The notes beneath the pieces were generated by a model. That model searched no databases. It saw only the letters and a program-made list of their open reading frames with translations, and was not told the DNA's origin. A program made the position numbers and the translations under genes. A stretch of 5,951 bases of DNA from Desulfocapsa sp. (GTDB lineage Bacteria > Desulfobacterota > Desulfobulbia > Desulfobulbales > Desulfocapsaceae), in assembly GCA_030635405.1 (NCBI GenBank), contig DAOVZA010000154.1, forward strand, positions 1-5,951, in the 5' to 3' direction. Positions 1 through 5,951 of the stretch are shown piece after piece (within the stretch, counting starts at the first letter, position 1; the number at the start of each line of letters is the position of its first letter).

Positions 1-443
1 AGATATCTGGTGTTCCACATCATACCATACCCTGATGCAGCAAAACCCTTGTAGTAGCCATCCGGATCATTAATGGGATAGGAACCTACAACTTCTGGAA
101 TACCAGTTGCTTTCACACTATATTTTGCAAGCAGGCCATCTTCTTTCAAAACCTCAAATGCATCTGGAGCCGATGCCCAAAAGAGATCCGAGCTGTTATT
201 TGACGCAGTTTCCTGAATATATTTTACTCCGGCAGTGGTCTTCTTTTTAAGCATTTCCACTTTAACACCGGGATTCTGTTTCTCAAATTCCTGTTTAAAC
301 GCATTGGTAAGATCCTTCGGGAATGAAGTAACAACGGTCAATTGATTCTCAAGGGCATGAGCCGGGAAGGCCAGACAGGTCAGCAGACCTGTAGACAAAG
401 CAAGACGACCAAGGGTTTTACGAGAACATCCTGAAAAAACCAT
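1..443 (-). CDS. Periplasmic ABC-type substrate-binding protein, PgtC-like (5' part; C-terminus off the window)
   Basis: The first 147 codons are present and the gene runs off the left edge. ATG is at 443-441, preceded by a good Shine-Dalgarno. Residues 1-30 form a signal peptide: basic n-region (R8, K9, R13), hydrophobic core around 14-26, likely cleavage after AHA at 28-30, so the mature protein is periplasmic. The mature part opens with LTVVTSFPKDL (35-45), the first beta strand typical of iron(III)/organophosphate-type binding proteins, then FEKQNPGVKVE (53-63) and SSDLFWASAPDAFEVLK (84-100). The DLFWASAPDAFEVLK block closely resembles PgtC-type proteins as I remember them; PgtC takes part in phosphoglycerate sensing and transport with the PgtB/PgtA two-component system. 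The family role is ligand capture for a membrane transporter or sensor; the ligand cannot be told from this fragment. An Fe3+ or other class-1 binding protein is the main alternative. It is transcribed away from the WYL regulator gene. Confidence 0.85.
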   Translation of the reverse strand, partial: MVFSGCSRKTLGRLALSTGLLTCLAFPAHALENQLTVVTSFPKDLTNAFKQEFEKQNPGVKVEMLKKKTTAGVKYIQETASNNSSDLFWASAPDAFEVLKEDGLLAKYSVKATGIPEVVGSYPINDPDGYYKGFAASGYGMMWNTRY

Positions 444-449
444 ATTTTT

Positions 450-455
450 CTCCTT
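450..455 (-). promoter_or_regulatory. Ribosome binding site of the substrate-binding protein gene
   Basis: On the minus strand the sequence reads AAGGAG, six bases before the ATG at 443-441. It fixes that start codon and is the clearest Shine-Dalgarno in the window. Confidence 0.8.
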
Positions 456-479
456 TTTTGATATACCGATATATTTCTG

Positions 480-494
480 GCCTGCAAATCAGGC
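480..494 (-). repeat. Small stem-loop in the leader of the binding-protein gene
   Basis: GCCTG (480-484) and CAGGC (490-494) are perfect complements around a five-base loop. The stem sits 25 bases upstream of the Shine-Dalgarno, inside the predicted minus-strand leader. It has no following U-run in the minus direction, so it does not look like a terminator. A role in mRNA stability or as a protein site is possible; a chance occurrence is also possible. Confidence 0.4.
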
Positions 495-502
495 ATTAAT
501 AA

Positions 503-523
503 AACCGGGGATACTATCCGGTT
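503..523 (-). repeat. Inverted repeat at the predicted 5' end of the binding-protein mRNA
   Basis: AACCGG (503-508) and CCGGTT (518-523) are perfect six-base complements separated by nine bases. With the sigma-54-type element at 536-551 the transcript would start near 525, placing this hairpin at the extreme 5' end, where such stems can protect mRNA from decay. It could equally be an operator. There is no U-tract supporting termination. Confidence 0.4.
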
Positions 524-535
524 CGGAAGGATTTC

Positions 536-551
536 AGCAAGCTATTTGCCT
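536..551 (-). promoter_or_regulatory. Candidate sigma-54 (-24/-12) promoter for the binding-protein gene
   Basis: On the minus strand the 16 bases read AGGCAAATAGCTTGCT. Aligned to the RpoN consensus TGGCACG-N4-TTGCW this keeps GGCA at -24, TTGCT at -12 and the exact GG-to-GC spacing, with three mismatches (first T, then C and G of the CACG part). The predicted start is near 525, giving a leader of about 80 bases. PgtC-type systems are known to work with a sigma-54 activator (PgtA), which fits. This is a motif match by eye only; no convincing sigma-70 boxes were seen for this gene. Confidence 0.5.
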
Positions 552-725
552 GGAAAGCATCTCCTTCAAACAGCACATCTACCATGAAGACTCATTACTG
601 TCTCACAAATAATTAACAAATGGCGATTCATAAAATACTTCAAAATAATGCCACATCGTAATATGGTCTTTTTTACAAAACATTTACTGTTTTATTGACA
701 CACAAAAAAAATCATGTTTCTAATT

Positions 726-754
726 TTATCCAGTACCACTGGCCTTTCTATAAT
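726..754 (+). promoter_or_regulatory. Candidate sigma-70 promoter of the WYL regulator gene
   Basis: A perfect TATAAT lies at 749-754. Seventeen bases upstream the -35 position is poor (TTATCC, 726-731), so the promoter would be weak or activator-dependent. Transcription would start near 761, giving a leader of about 34 bases. A consensus TTGACA also exists at 695-700 but has no good -10 at the right distance. Confidence 0.45.
730..742. promoter_or_regulatory. Perfect 13-bp palindrome, candidate operator
   Basis: CCAGT (730-734) and ACTGG (738-742) are exact inverted arms around a three-base centre (ACC). The element fills the space between the putative -35 and the TATAAT at 749-754, the position expected for a repressor site. 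Autoregulation by the WYL protein encoded just downstream is a natural guess. Short perfect dyads also occur by chance, so the role is unproven. Confidence 0.4.
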
Positions 755-794
755 CAGACTTTTCCACTCCTCCACTCTAAACATATCATAAACC

Positions 795-1730
795 ATGAGC
801 CGCCTTGAACGCATTTACTTCTTCCACCAGAAACTCAAAGCCGACAGATTTCCCAATGCCCGCTCTTTAATGGAGGAGTTTGAACTTTCCCGTGCCACTG
901 CCCATCGCGACATCAGTTACCTTCGGGACCGACTGCTTGCTCCCATTGAATTCAACCCCGGTCGTAAAGGGTTTTATTATACAGAAAATGACTTCTCTCT
1001 TCCCTTTGAAGACAGTCCAAAAATTTTATTTCTCATGGGCCTTCTTAATAAAATGGCGGACGAGGCAGGCCTTGGAAATCTTCCAGAGATGAAAAAGCTT
1101 GAAAAACGTTTAGGACAGTTGATTGCTCCAGGATATGAACAGTTGATGGACAATATCCTCTGCCAATGGATAGAAGTGGAGACTCTGACACCATCTATTT
1201 TTGAAACCATCATCGAAGCCGTTTTAAATGAACGCCTTCTTGATGTTGAATACCACTCGGCCAAAGGAAAAACGAGCAATCGCACCCTTGAGCCGCTGCG
1301 ACTGATAAATTACCAGGGACGCTGGTATCTTCTGGCATACTGTTCCCTCAGGAAGGATCATCGCCTTTTTCATATGGCACGAATCGCGCACGCACGCACG
1401 GGTAAAAAAAGAAGCGAACCACAGCACCTGGCACCAACTTCATTTCTCGATGATGCCTTTGGAATATTCACCGGGAAAACCCGATATCATGCCAAAATAG
1501 AGTTTACTGGTACCGCAGCTGAGCTTGTCCGCAGACAATATTGGCACGAAAAGCAAACTATTAAAGAAGGAAAGGATCATATTATCCTTTCTCTGCCAGT
1601 CAATGACGATAGAGAAATCATCATGAAGATCCTTCAGTATGGATCAAGAGCAACAGTTCTGGAGCCAGAATCACTTCGTGTACGAGTGCGCGAGGAAATC
1701 ACTAAGATGTCGATCTGTTATCAGGATTAG
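795..1730 (+). CDS. HTH/WYL-domain transcriptional regulator (YafY/DeoR-like)
   Basis: A 311-residue DNA-binding regulator of usual length for the family. Residues about 4-55 form a winged helix (HTH_11/DeoR type), with the recognition segment in ELSRATAHRDISYLRDRL (30-47). A helical linker of roughly 75-130 follows. The WYL domain spans about 135-205 with the hallmark block GRWYLLAYC (175-183) and the basic/aromatic stretch RLFHMARI (190-197), the presumed ligand-binding surface. A C-terminal WCX-like domain covers about 230-305. The ATG at 795 is the first start after an in-frame TAA at 789-791, and the protein begins MSRLERIYF as relatives do; no clear Shine-Dalgarno precedes it. WYL proteins respond to nucleotides or nucleic acids in the cases studied; this one's ligand and targets are unknown. 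The divergent binding-protein gene, its own promoter and the downstream aconitase gene are the candidate targets. No neighbouring defence or CRISPR genes are visible. Confidence 0.93.
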   Translation: MSRLERIYFFHQKLKADRFPNARSLMEEFELSRATAHRDISYLRDRLLAPIEFNPGRKGFYYTENDFSLPFEDSPKILFLMGLLNKMADEAGLGNLPEMKKLEKRLGQLIAPGYEQLMDNILCQWIEVETLTPSIFETIIEAVLNERLLDVEYHSAKGKTSNRTLEPLRLINYQGRWYLLAYCSLRKDHRLFHMARIAHARTGKKRSEPQHLAPTSFLDDAFGIFTGKTRYHAKIEFTGTAAELVRRQYWHEKQTIKEGKDHIILSLPVNDDREIIMKILQYGSRATVLEPESLRVRVREEITKMSICYQD

Positions 1731-1776
1731 AGATTGTTTTAAGAACCGCCTTCAGGTAATTTACATGCTCAAATTT

Positions 1777-1782
1777 TATACT
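1777..1782 (+). promoter_or_regulatory. Possible -10 box upstream of acnA
   Basis: TATACT matches five of six bases of the sigma-70 -10 consensus in the 72-bp gap between the WYL gene and acnA. No acceptable -35 is found 16-18 bases upstream; TTTACA at 1760-1765 is only 11 bases away. If real, transcription would start near 1789, only about 14 bases before the acnA ATG. Readthrough from the WYL gene is the alternative, since I see no terminator in the gap. Confidence 0.3.
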
Positions 1783-1802
1783 CTCAATACAATGGGCTTC
1801 TC

Positions 1803-4502
1803 ATGAAAAAATCAGACTCCACAATGATCAATACCCGTCAAGAACTTCAATGGAACGGCAAAGAGTATGATTTTTATTCCATCAAAGCATTACAGAAGTA
1901 CGGTTTTACTGATATTGACAGCCTCCCCTATTCCATCCGTATTCTTCTTGAAAACCTGCTTCGCCATGCACAATCAAATTTTGTAACAGAAGAAGACATC
2001 CATAATCTAGCATCATGGCAACCTGTAATAACAGAGCAGAAAGGCATCCCTTTCATGCCAAGTCGTGTTGTACTGCAGGATTTCACAGGCGTTCCTGCAC
2101 TGGTGGACATGGCCGCTCTTCGTTCTGCAATGGCAAGAGCAGGAGGTGATCCAGCAAAACTCCATCTCTTTATTCCCGCTGATCTTGTGATAGATCATTC
2201 AATTCAAGTCGATCGTTCTGGTGATTCTGAATCATTTGACTACAACGTGAAACGAGAATTTGAACGAAACAAGGAACGTTACACGATGTTGCGCTGGGGA
2301 CAGAAGGCATTCGAAAATTTTCGTGTGATACCGCCAGGCACAGGAATTGTACATCAGGTTAACCTTGAGTACCTTGCAACGGTCATTGGAGAGGCAACCA
2401 ACGATGGAAGAACTGTGCTCCATCCAGACAGTGGTCTTGGAACAGATTCTCACACAACCATGATCAACGGCTTGGGAGTGCTTGGCTGGGGTGTTGGCGG
2501 CATTGAAGCTGAAGCAGTACTGCTTGGACAACCCTATTCCATGCAGATCCCTGAAGTGGTGGGAGTCAGATTAACAGGAAAACTCAAAAAAGGAATCACA
2601 GCCACCGATCTCGTACTCACCGTCACCGAATTTTTACGCGCAAAAGGAGTTGTCGGACGCTTCGTAGAATTCTTCGGCCCAGGCATTGCAAAACTCAGCC
2701 TGCCTGATCGGGCAACCATTGCTAATATGGCTCCTGAGTATGGAGCAACCATGGGATTTTTCCCGGTGGATGAAGTAACACTAAATTACCTCCACACCAG
2801 TGGTAGAGATGCAAATCTGATCAAATTAGTAGAGCTATACTGTAAAGAGCAGGGTCTTTTTCTCTCTCAAAACACACCTGATCCCCAATATAGCATTACC
2901 TATGAAATTCAACTTGACCAGGTGGAGCCATCGCTTGCAGGCCCTAAAAAACCTCAGGAACGCATTCCATTATCACAAATGCAGGAGAGCTTTTCCAAAC
3001 AATTTCCAAGCAAAACTCCTCCCCGTGAGGGATCGTATACTATCGATGGCAAACAGGTACATATCAAAGATGGTGCCGTTGTTATTGCAGCCATCACAAG
3101 CTGCACAAACACATCCAACCCGGCAGTTATGGTCGGCGCCGGACTCCTTGCCCGTAAGGCAATTGAACGTGGTTTACAAGTGAAGCCATGGGTTAAAACC
3201 AGCATGGCACCAGGTTCTAAAGTCGTCAGCCATTATCTTGAGCAGGCAGGTCTGATGCAGCCACTTGAGGATCTTGGATTTAACGTCGTTGGCTATGGCT
3301 GCACCACGTGCATCGGAAATAGCGGGCCGTTAAATGATGAACTAGCTAAGCTCATCGTACAAAACAATTTACTTACCACATCTGTTTTGAGTGGTAATCG
3401 CAATTTTGAAGCCCGTATCCATCCTCTTGTTAAGTCCAATTATCTCTGTTCCCCCCAACTTGTTGTTGCTTATGCAATTGCTGGAACCACATCAATTGAC
3501 ATGGAGAATGAGCCGCTTGGTAAAACAAAAGATGGAACCCCTGTTTATCTTAAAGACATCATGCCAGACGAAGAGGAAATAAAGGCCATCATAACCAAAA
3601 CAGTAACTCCTGAATTATTCAAAAATAGCTATCAGGATATTTTCTCTGGTGATGAGAGATGGCACGATCTCAAAACTTCAGGGTCCAATCTGTTCCAATG
3701 GGATAGCGCATCGACATACATCAAAGAGCCGCCTTTTTTCAAAAAATTATCTGCTGAACCAGCGCCTTTAACGGATATAAAAGAAGCGGCAATACTTGCC
3801 ATATTTGGAGATACCATCACCACCGATCACATCTCACCTGCCGGAACAATTCCAACAGACAGCCCTGCAGGAAAGTACCTGCAACAGGCTGGCATTGCAC
3901 CTGATGAGTTCAACAGTTATGGATCACGCCGAGGAAATCATCAGGTAATGGTACGCGGCACATTTGCTAATATTCGTATTCGTAATAAAATGGCTGACAG
4001 GGAAGGCGGCTTTACCAGATACAATGAGACTGGTGAACAGATAACCATTCATGAAGCGGCTATGCTTTACAAAGAAACTTCCACACCGTTGATAATCTTT
4101 GCAGGAGAAGATTATGGCACTGGAAGTTCAAGAGACTGGGCGGCCAAAGGAACCTTTCTTCTTGGGGTAAAGGCCGTTTTTGCGAAATCCTTTGAGCGGA
4201 TCCATCGAAGTAATCTCGTTGGTATGGGAGTGCTTCCGCTTCAATTCGAACCTGGAACTGACGCCGAATCACTTGGAATTTCTGGCAACGAAACTATTAC
4301 CATAGAGGGGCTTTCCAAAGAGTTAATACCAGGTAGCCAAATTACTGTAACAACACAGGCCAAAGAGGGAATAAACATCTCTTTTCAAGCCACGATACGG
4401 CTCGACAATGATAGGGAAGTGGAGTACTACCACCATGGAGGAATTTTACATAAGGTACTTCGTCAGATACTCAAGGAAGAAAAACAGAACAAGAGGCAAT
4501 AA
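1803..4502 (+). CDS. acnA: Aconitate hydratase A (aconitase, [4Fe-4S] enzyme)
   Basis: Catalyses citrate-isocitrate interconversion via cis-aconitate in the cytoplasmic TCA cycle. At 899 residues it has the full length of the AcnA/IRP1-type family (about 890). The cluster ligands are all present: C434 in TSCTNTSNP, and C500 and C503 in GCTTCIGN. Other signatures are DSGLGTDSHTT (209-219), FGDTITTDHISPAGT (668-682), GSRRGNHQVMVRGTF (707-721), GEDYGTGSSRDWAAKG (768-783) and SFERIHRSNLVGMG (796-809). The three-part aconitase core occupies roughly 60-565, followed by the swivel domain at about 690-830. ATG 1803 is the first start after an in-frame stop at 1740-1742. M8 (1824) is an alternative; neither has a convincing Shine-Dalgarno. 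The related 2-methylisocitrate dehydratase AcnD is a less likely identity, since no methylcitrate-cycle gene is nearby. The antiporter gene begins 23 bases after its stop, suggesting cotranscription. No truncation or missing catalytic motif is seen. Confidence 0.96.
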   Translation: MKKSDSTMINTRQELQWNGKEYDFYSIKALQKYGFTDIDSLPYSIRILLENLLRHAQSNFVTEEDIHNLASWQPVITEQKGIPFMPSRVVLQDFTGVPALVDMAALRSAMARAGGDPAKLHLFIPADLVIDHSIQVDRSGDSESFDYNVKREFERNKERYTMLRWGQKAFENFRVIPPGTGIVHQVNLEYLATVIGEATNDGRTVLHPDSGLGTDSHTTMINGLGVLGWGVGGIEAEAVLLGQPYSMQIPEVVGVRLTGKLKKGITATDLVLTVTEFLRAKGVVGRFVEFFGPGIAKLSLPDRATIANMAPEYGATMGFFPVDEVTLNYLHTSGRDANLIKLVELYCKEQGLFLSQNTPDPQYSITYEIQLDQVEPSLAGPKKPQERIPLSQMQESFSKQFPSKTPPREGSYTIDGKQVHIKDGAVVIAAITSCTNTSNPAVMVGAGLLARKAIERGLQVKPWVKTSMAPGSKVVSHYLEQAGLMQPLEDLGFNVVGYGCTTCIGNSGPLNDELAKLIVQNNLLTTSVLSGNRNFEARIHPLVKSNYLCSPQLVVAYAIAGTTSIDMENEPLGKTKDGTPVYLKDIMPDEEEIKAIITKTVTPELFKNSYQDIFSGDERWHDLKTSGSNLFQWDSASTYIKEPPFFKKLSAEPAPLTDIKEAAILAIFGDTITTDHISPAGTIPTDSPAGKYLQQAGIAPDEFNSYGSRRGNHQVMVRGTFANIRIRNKMADREGGFTRYNETGEQITIHEAAMLYKETSTPLIIFAGEDYGTGSSRDWAAKGTFLLGVKAVFAKSFERIHRSNLVGMGVLPLQFEPGTDAESLGISGNETITIEGLSKELIPGSQITVTTQAKEGINISFQATIRLDNDREVEYYHHGGILHKVLRQILKEEKQNKRQ

Positions 4503-4508
4503 CCCCGT

Positions 4509-4514
4509 AAAAGG
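4509..4514 (+). promoter_or_regulatory. Ribosome binding site of the antiporter gene
   Basis: AAAAGG lies 11 bases before the ATG at 4526, in the short gap after acnA. It is a moderate Shine-Dalgarno with slightly long spacing and supports this start. No promoter or terminator is seen in the gap. Confidence 0.5.
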
Positions 4515-4525
4515 TTAAATATAAG

Positions 4526-5779
4526 ATGGATACAATACTTATTGTTGTGGCCTTTACCCTTGGATTTTTGGTTAAGCAAATAGGCCTGCCACCATTACTT
4601 GGATTTCTTGCTGCTGGCTTCGTGCTGAACGCATTTGGTATTCACGGTGGAGAGAATCTTCATGCATTTGCTGATGCCGGTGTTCTGCTCCTCTTATTTA
4701 GTATAGGTTTGAAAGTTCGTGTCAAAAGTCTCTTAAAGCCAGAGATATGGGCAGTGGCCTCCGTACATATGGTCGTGACAGTAGCCTTACTCGGTTCCTT
4801 TGTTTATCTCCTTTCCTATACCGCTCTTTCAATATTTTCAGATATCGATTGGAAAACATCTCTGCTAATAGCCTTTGCACTCAGTTTTTCCAGTACCGTT
4901 TTTACAGTTAAGGTAATGGAGGAAAAAGGGGAAATGAATTCAAAACATGGCCGAATTGCCATTGGAATTCTGATCCTCCAGGACTTTTTTGCAGTTCTTT
5001 TCCTTACTCTTTCCAGTGGAAAAATTCCATCACCCTGGGCAATATGCCTTTTAGGTCTCTTTCTTTTACGAAAACCTCTGCTGGTACTTATGACCCGCAG
5101 TGGACATGGTGAGTTACTGATTCTACTGGGTTTGCTTATACCCATTGCAGGAGCAAACCTTTTTGAACTCGTTGGCCTGAAACCCGACCTTGGTGCACTC
5201 CTTATCGGGATGCTCCTGGCAGGACATGGAAAATCTCGAGAATTGGCCAAAGCAATATTAAATTTCAAGGATTTCCTGCTGGTTGGTTTTTTTCTGACCA
5301 TTGGCCTGTCAGGATTGCCGACACTGGCAACTATTGGTGTGTCAATGCTTCTTGTCCTGGCTATTCCTGTGAAAGTCGCTCTGTTTTACCTTCTGCTCAC
5401 TCGCTTTAAACTAAGAGCCCGAACATCAACTCTTTCTTCTCTCAGCCTTGCAACTTACTCTGAATTTGGTCTTATCATTGGAGCACTTGGCGCATCAAAA
5501 GGATGGCTCAGCAACGAATGGTTAGTTATTTTTGCCATATCCTTATCTCTTACTTTTATCCTGGCTTCACCACTCAACAACGCTTCTTATACGCTTTACA
5601 GTAAATTCCATAAATTTCTAAAACGATTTGAGACAGAGGAACGACTCCCTGACGATAAAGTTGTATCGGTGGGTGATGTGGATGCCATTGTCTTTGGCAT
5701 GGGGCGGGTTGGTGCTGCAACGTATGAAAGCTTGAATGAACGATATGGAAAAAAAATCGTTGCGATAGAATACGATTAA
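4526..5779 (+). CDS. Kef-type cation:proton antiporter (CPA2), open frame ending early inside its RCK/TrkA-N domain
   Basis: An inner-membrane monovalent cation:proton antiporter; the KefB/KefC family exchanges K+ (or Na+) for protons and is gated by cytoplasmic nucleotide-binding domains. Residues 1-350 form about a dozen hydrophobic segments. Family marks include LPPLLGFLAAGF (21-32), FSSTVFTVKVMEEKG (121-135), the intramembrane Q152-D153 pair in LILQDFF, and YSEFG (311-315). A soluble linker (about 355-380) leads into the TrkA-N/RCK Rossmann fold: IVFGMGRVG with G391, G393 and G396 of the GxGxxG dinucleotide loop, then KIVAIEYD (410-417) as the second strand with its terminal acid. The frame then stops at TAA 5777-5779. 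Intact relatives usually run to roughly 530-660 residues, so this product lacks most of the regulatory domain, whose remains continue in the same frame downstream. It may be a pseudogene or an unregulated transporter. It sits 23 bases behind acnA and is probably cotranscribed with it. Confidence 0.85.
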   Translation: MDTILIVVAFTLGFLVKQIGLPPLLGFLAAGFVLNAFGIHGGENLHAFADAGVLLLLFSIGLKVRVKSLLKPEIWAVASVHMVVTVALLGSFVYLLSYTALSIFSDIDWKTSLLIAFALSFSSTVFTVKVMEEKGEMNSKHGRIAIGILILQDFFAVLFLTLSSGKIPSPWAICLLGLFLLRKPLLVLMTRSGHGELLILLGLLIPIAGANLFELVGLKPDLGALLIGMLLAGHGKSRELAKAILNFKDFLLVGFFLTIGLSGLPTLATIGVSMLLVLAIPVKVALFYLLLTRFKLRARTSTLSSLSLATYSEFGLIIGALGASKGWLSNEWLVIFAISLSLTFILASPLNNASYTLYSKFHKFLKRFETEERLPDDKVVSVGDVDAIVFGMGRVGAATYESLNERYGKKIVAIEYD

Positions 5780-5951
5780 ATAAAAGTTAAGTACCAATTT
5801 GCCAAATGATTAAATGTTATCCAGTGTGACTCAATCGATCATGACTTCTGGGAACGTGTTCAGATTCAAGGAAATGAAATAAAGCTGGTTATCCTGGCTA
5901 TGCCTAATTTCGAAGCCAATGTCTTTGCTGTAAAACGTATACGGGCTAAAT
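5780..5951 (+). pseudogene. In-frame continuation of the antiporter RCK domain after the TAA, with a second stop
   Basis: Reading on in the frame of the antiporter gene gives IKVKYQFAK, a TGA at 5807-5809, then LNVIQCDSIDHDFWERV and further EIKLVILAMPNFEANVF up to the window edge. This is the expected order of an RCK domain: helix B, strand 3 (NVIQCD), helix C (DHDFWERV), strand 4 (LVILAMP) and helix D. The frame is kept exactly: 5837 and 4526 differ by 437 whole codons. Two nonsense codons ten codons apart are thus the only defects seen. There is no in-frame ATG with a Shine-Dalgarno after the stops (first ATG at 5900), so an independently translated second gene is unlikely. The 3' end lies beyond the window. 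Real gene decay, sequencing error and readthrough cannot be separated from this sequence alone. Confidence 0.75.

Larger units (their letters stand above)
444..794. other. Divergent intergenic regulatory region
   Basis: This 351-bp gap separates the minus-strand binding-protein gene from the plus-strand WYL regulator. I see no coding sequence, tRNA or long repeat in it. It is AT-rich, especially 600-730, and contains a Shine-Dalgarno, two small inverted repeats and a -24/-12 element for the leftward gene. For the rightward gene it has a TATAAT box and a 13-bp palindrome. An imperfect 16-bp dyad (CCAcATcgtaATaTGG, 651-666) lies between the two promoter zones. Both genes are probably controlled from here. 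Confidence 0.75.

Noticed and set aside
695..700. Consensus TTGACA as the -35 of a strong rightward promoter
   Set aside because: No acceptable -10 lies 16-18 bases downstream; the better -10 (749-754) is too far away.
795..1730. WYL regulator as part of a phage-defence or CRISPR locus
   Set aside because: WYL proteins often accompany such systems, but the neighbours here are a binding protein, aconitase and an antiporter. No repeats or nucleases are visible.
1731..1802. Intrinsic terminator after the WYL gene
   Set aside because: No GC-rich stem followed by a T-run is found in the gap.
2232..3205. Several 70-100 codon antisense frames, and a 93-codon frame at 2902-3183 (+), inside acnA
   Set aside because: All overlap the conserved aconitase frame, show no family resemblance and have no ribosome site.
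4816..5301. 161-codon open frame on the minus strand within the antiporter gene
   Set aside because: It lies wholly antisense to well-supported membrane-protein coding sequence. Its translation is rich in Arg, Ser and Pro with no recognisable domain, so it is a shadow frame.
5749..5756. A8 run as a slippery site or homopolymer error explaining the early stop
   Set aside because: The conserved sequence before and after the run and the stops is all in the same frame. The two shifted frames hit stops within a few codons, so slippage would not restore the protein.
5807..5809. UGA read as selenocysteine in the antiporter
   Set aside because: The site is a non-redox helix position in an RCK fold, a TAA stop precedes it, and I see no convincing hairpin directly after the UGA.

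Overview
The window carries four protein-coding loci of a Gram-negative bacterium with moderate-to-low GC. The signs of Gram-negative origin are a signal-peptide-bearing periplasmic binding protein, a Kef-type antiporter and an AcnA-type aconitase. The family mix and a candidate sigma-54 promoter would suit a sulfate-reducer-like Desulfobacterota or a gammaproteobacterium. That placement is an inference from resemblance, not a demonstrated assignment.

Layout: positions 1-443 (minus strand) hold the 5' part of a periplasmic substrate-binding protein gene of an ABC or PgtC-like uptake/sensing system; the rest lies beyond the left edge. Positions 444-794 are a divergent regulatory region. For the minus-strand gene it has a good Shine-Dalgarno, two leader hairpins and a strong-looking sigma-54 (-24/-12) element. 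For the plus-strand gene it has a perfect TATAAT and a 13-bp palindrome lying between the -35 and -10 positions. Positions 795-1730 encode a complete DeoR/HTH-11 plus WYL-domain transcription factor. Positions 1803-4502 encode a complete aconitase (899 aa) with all three cluster cysteines. After 23 bp, a Kef-type cation:proton antiporter begins at 4526.

The most notable observation is at the right end. The antiporter reading frame is closed by TAA at 5777-5779, just after the second beta strand of its C-terminal NAD-binding (TrkA-N/RCK) domain. The same reading frame continues to the window edge as recognisable RCK sequence and is broken once more by TGA at 5807-5809. No frameshift is involved. 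The gene therefore looks like a recently inactivated or truncated antiporter, or less likely one with stop readthrough.

The WYL regulator, aconitase and antiporter lie on the same strand with short gaps (72 and 23 bp) and may be partly cotranscribed. The aconitase-antiporter pair is the tightest. The binding-protein gene is divergent and probably belongs to a separate nutrient-responsive unit.
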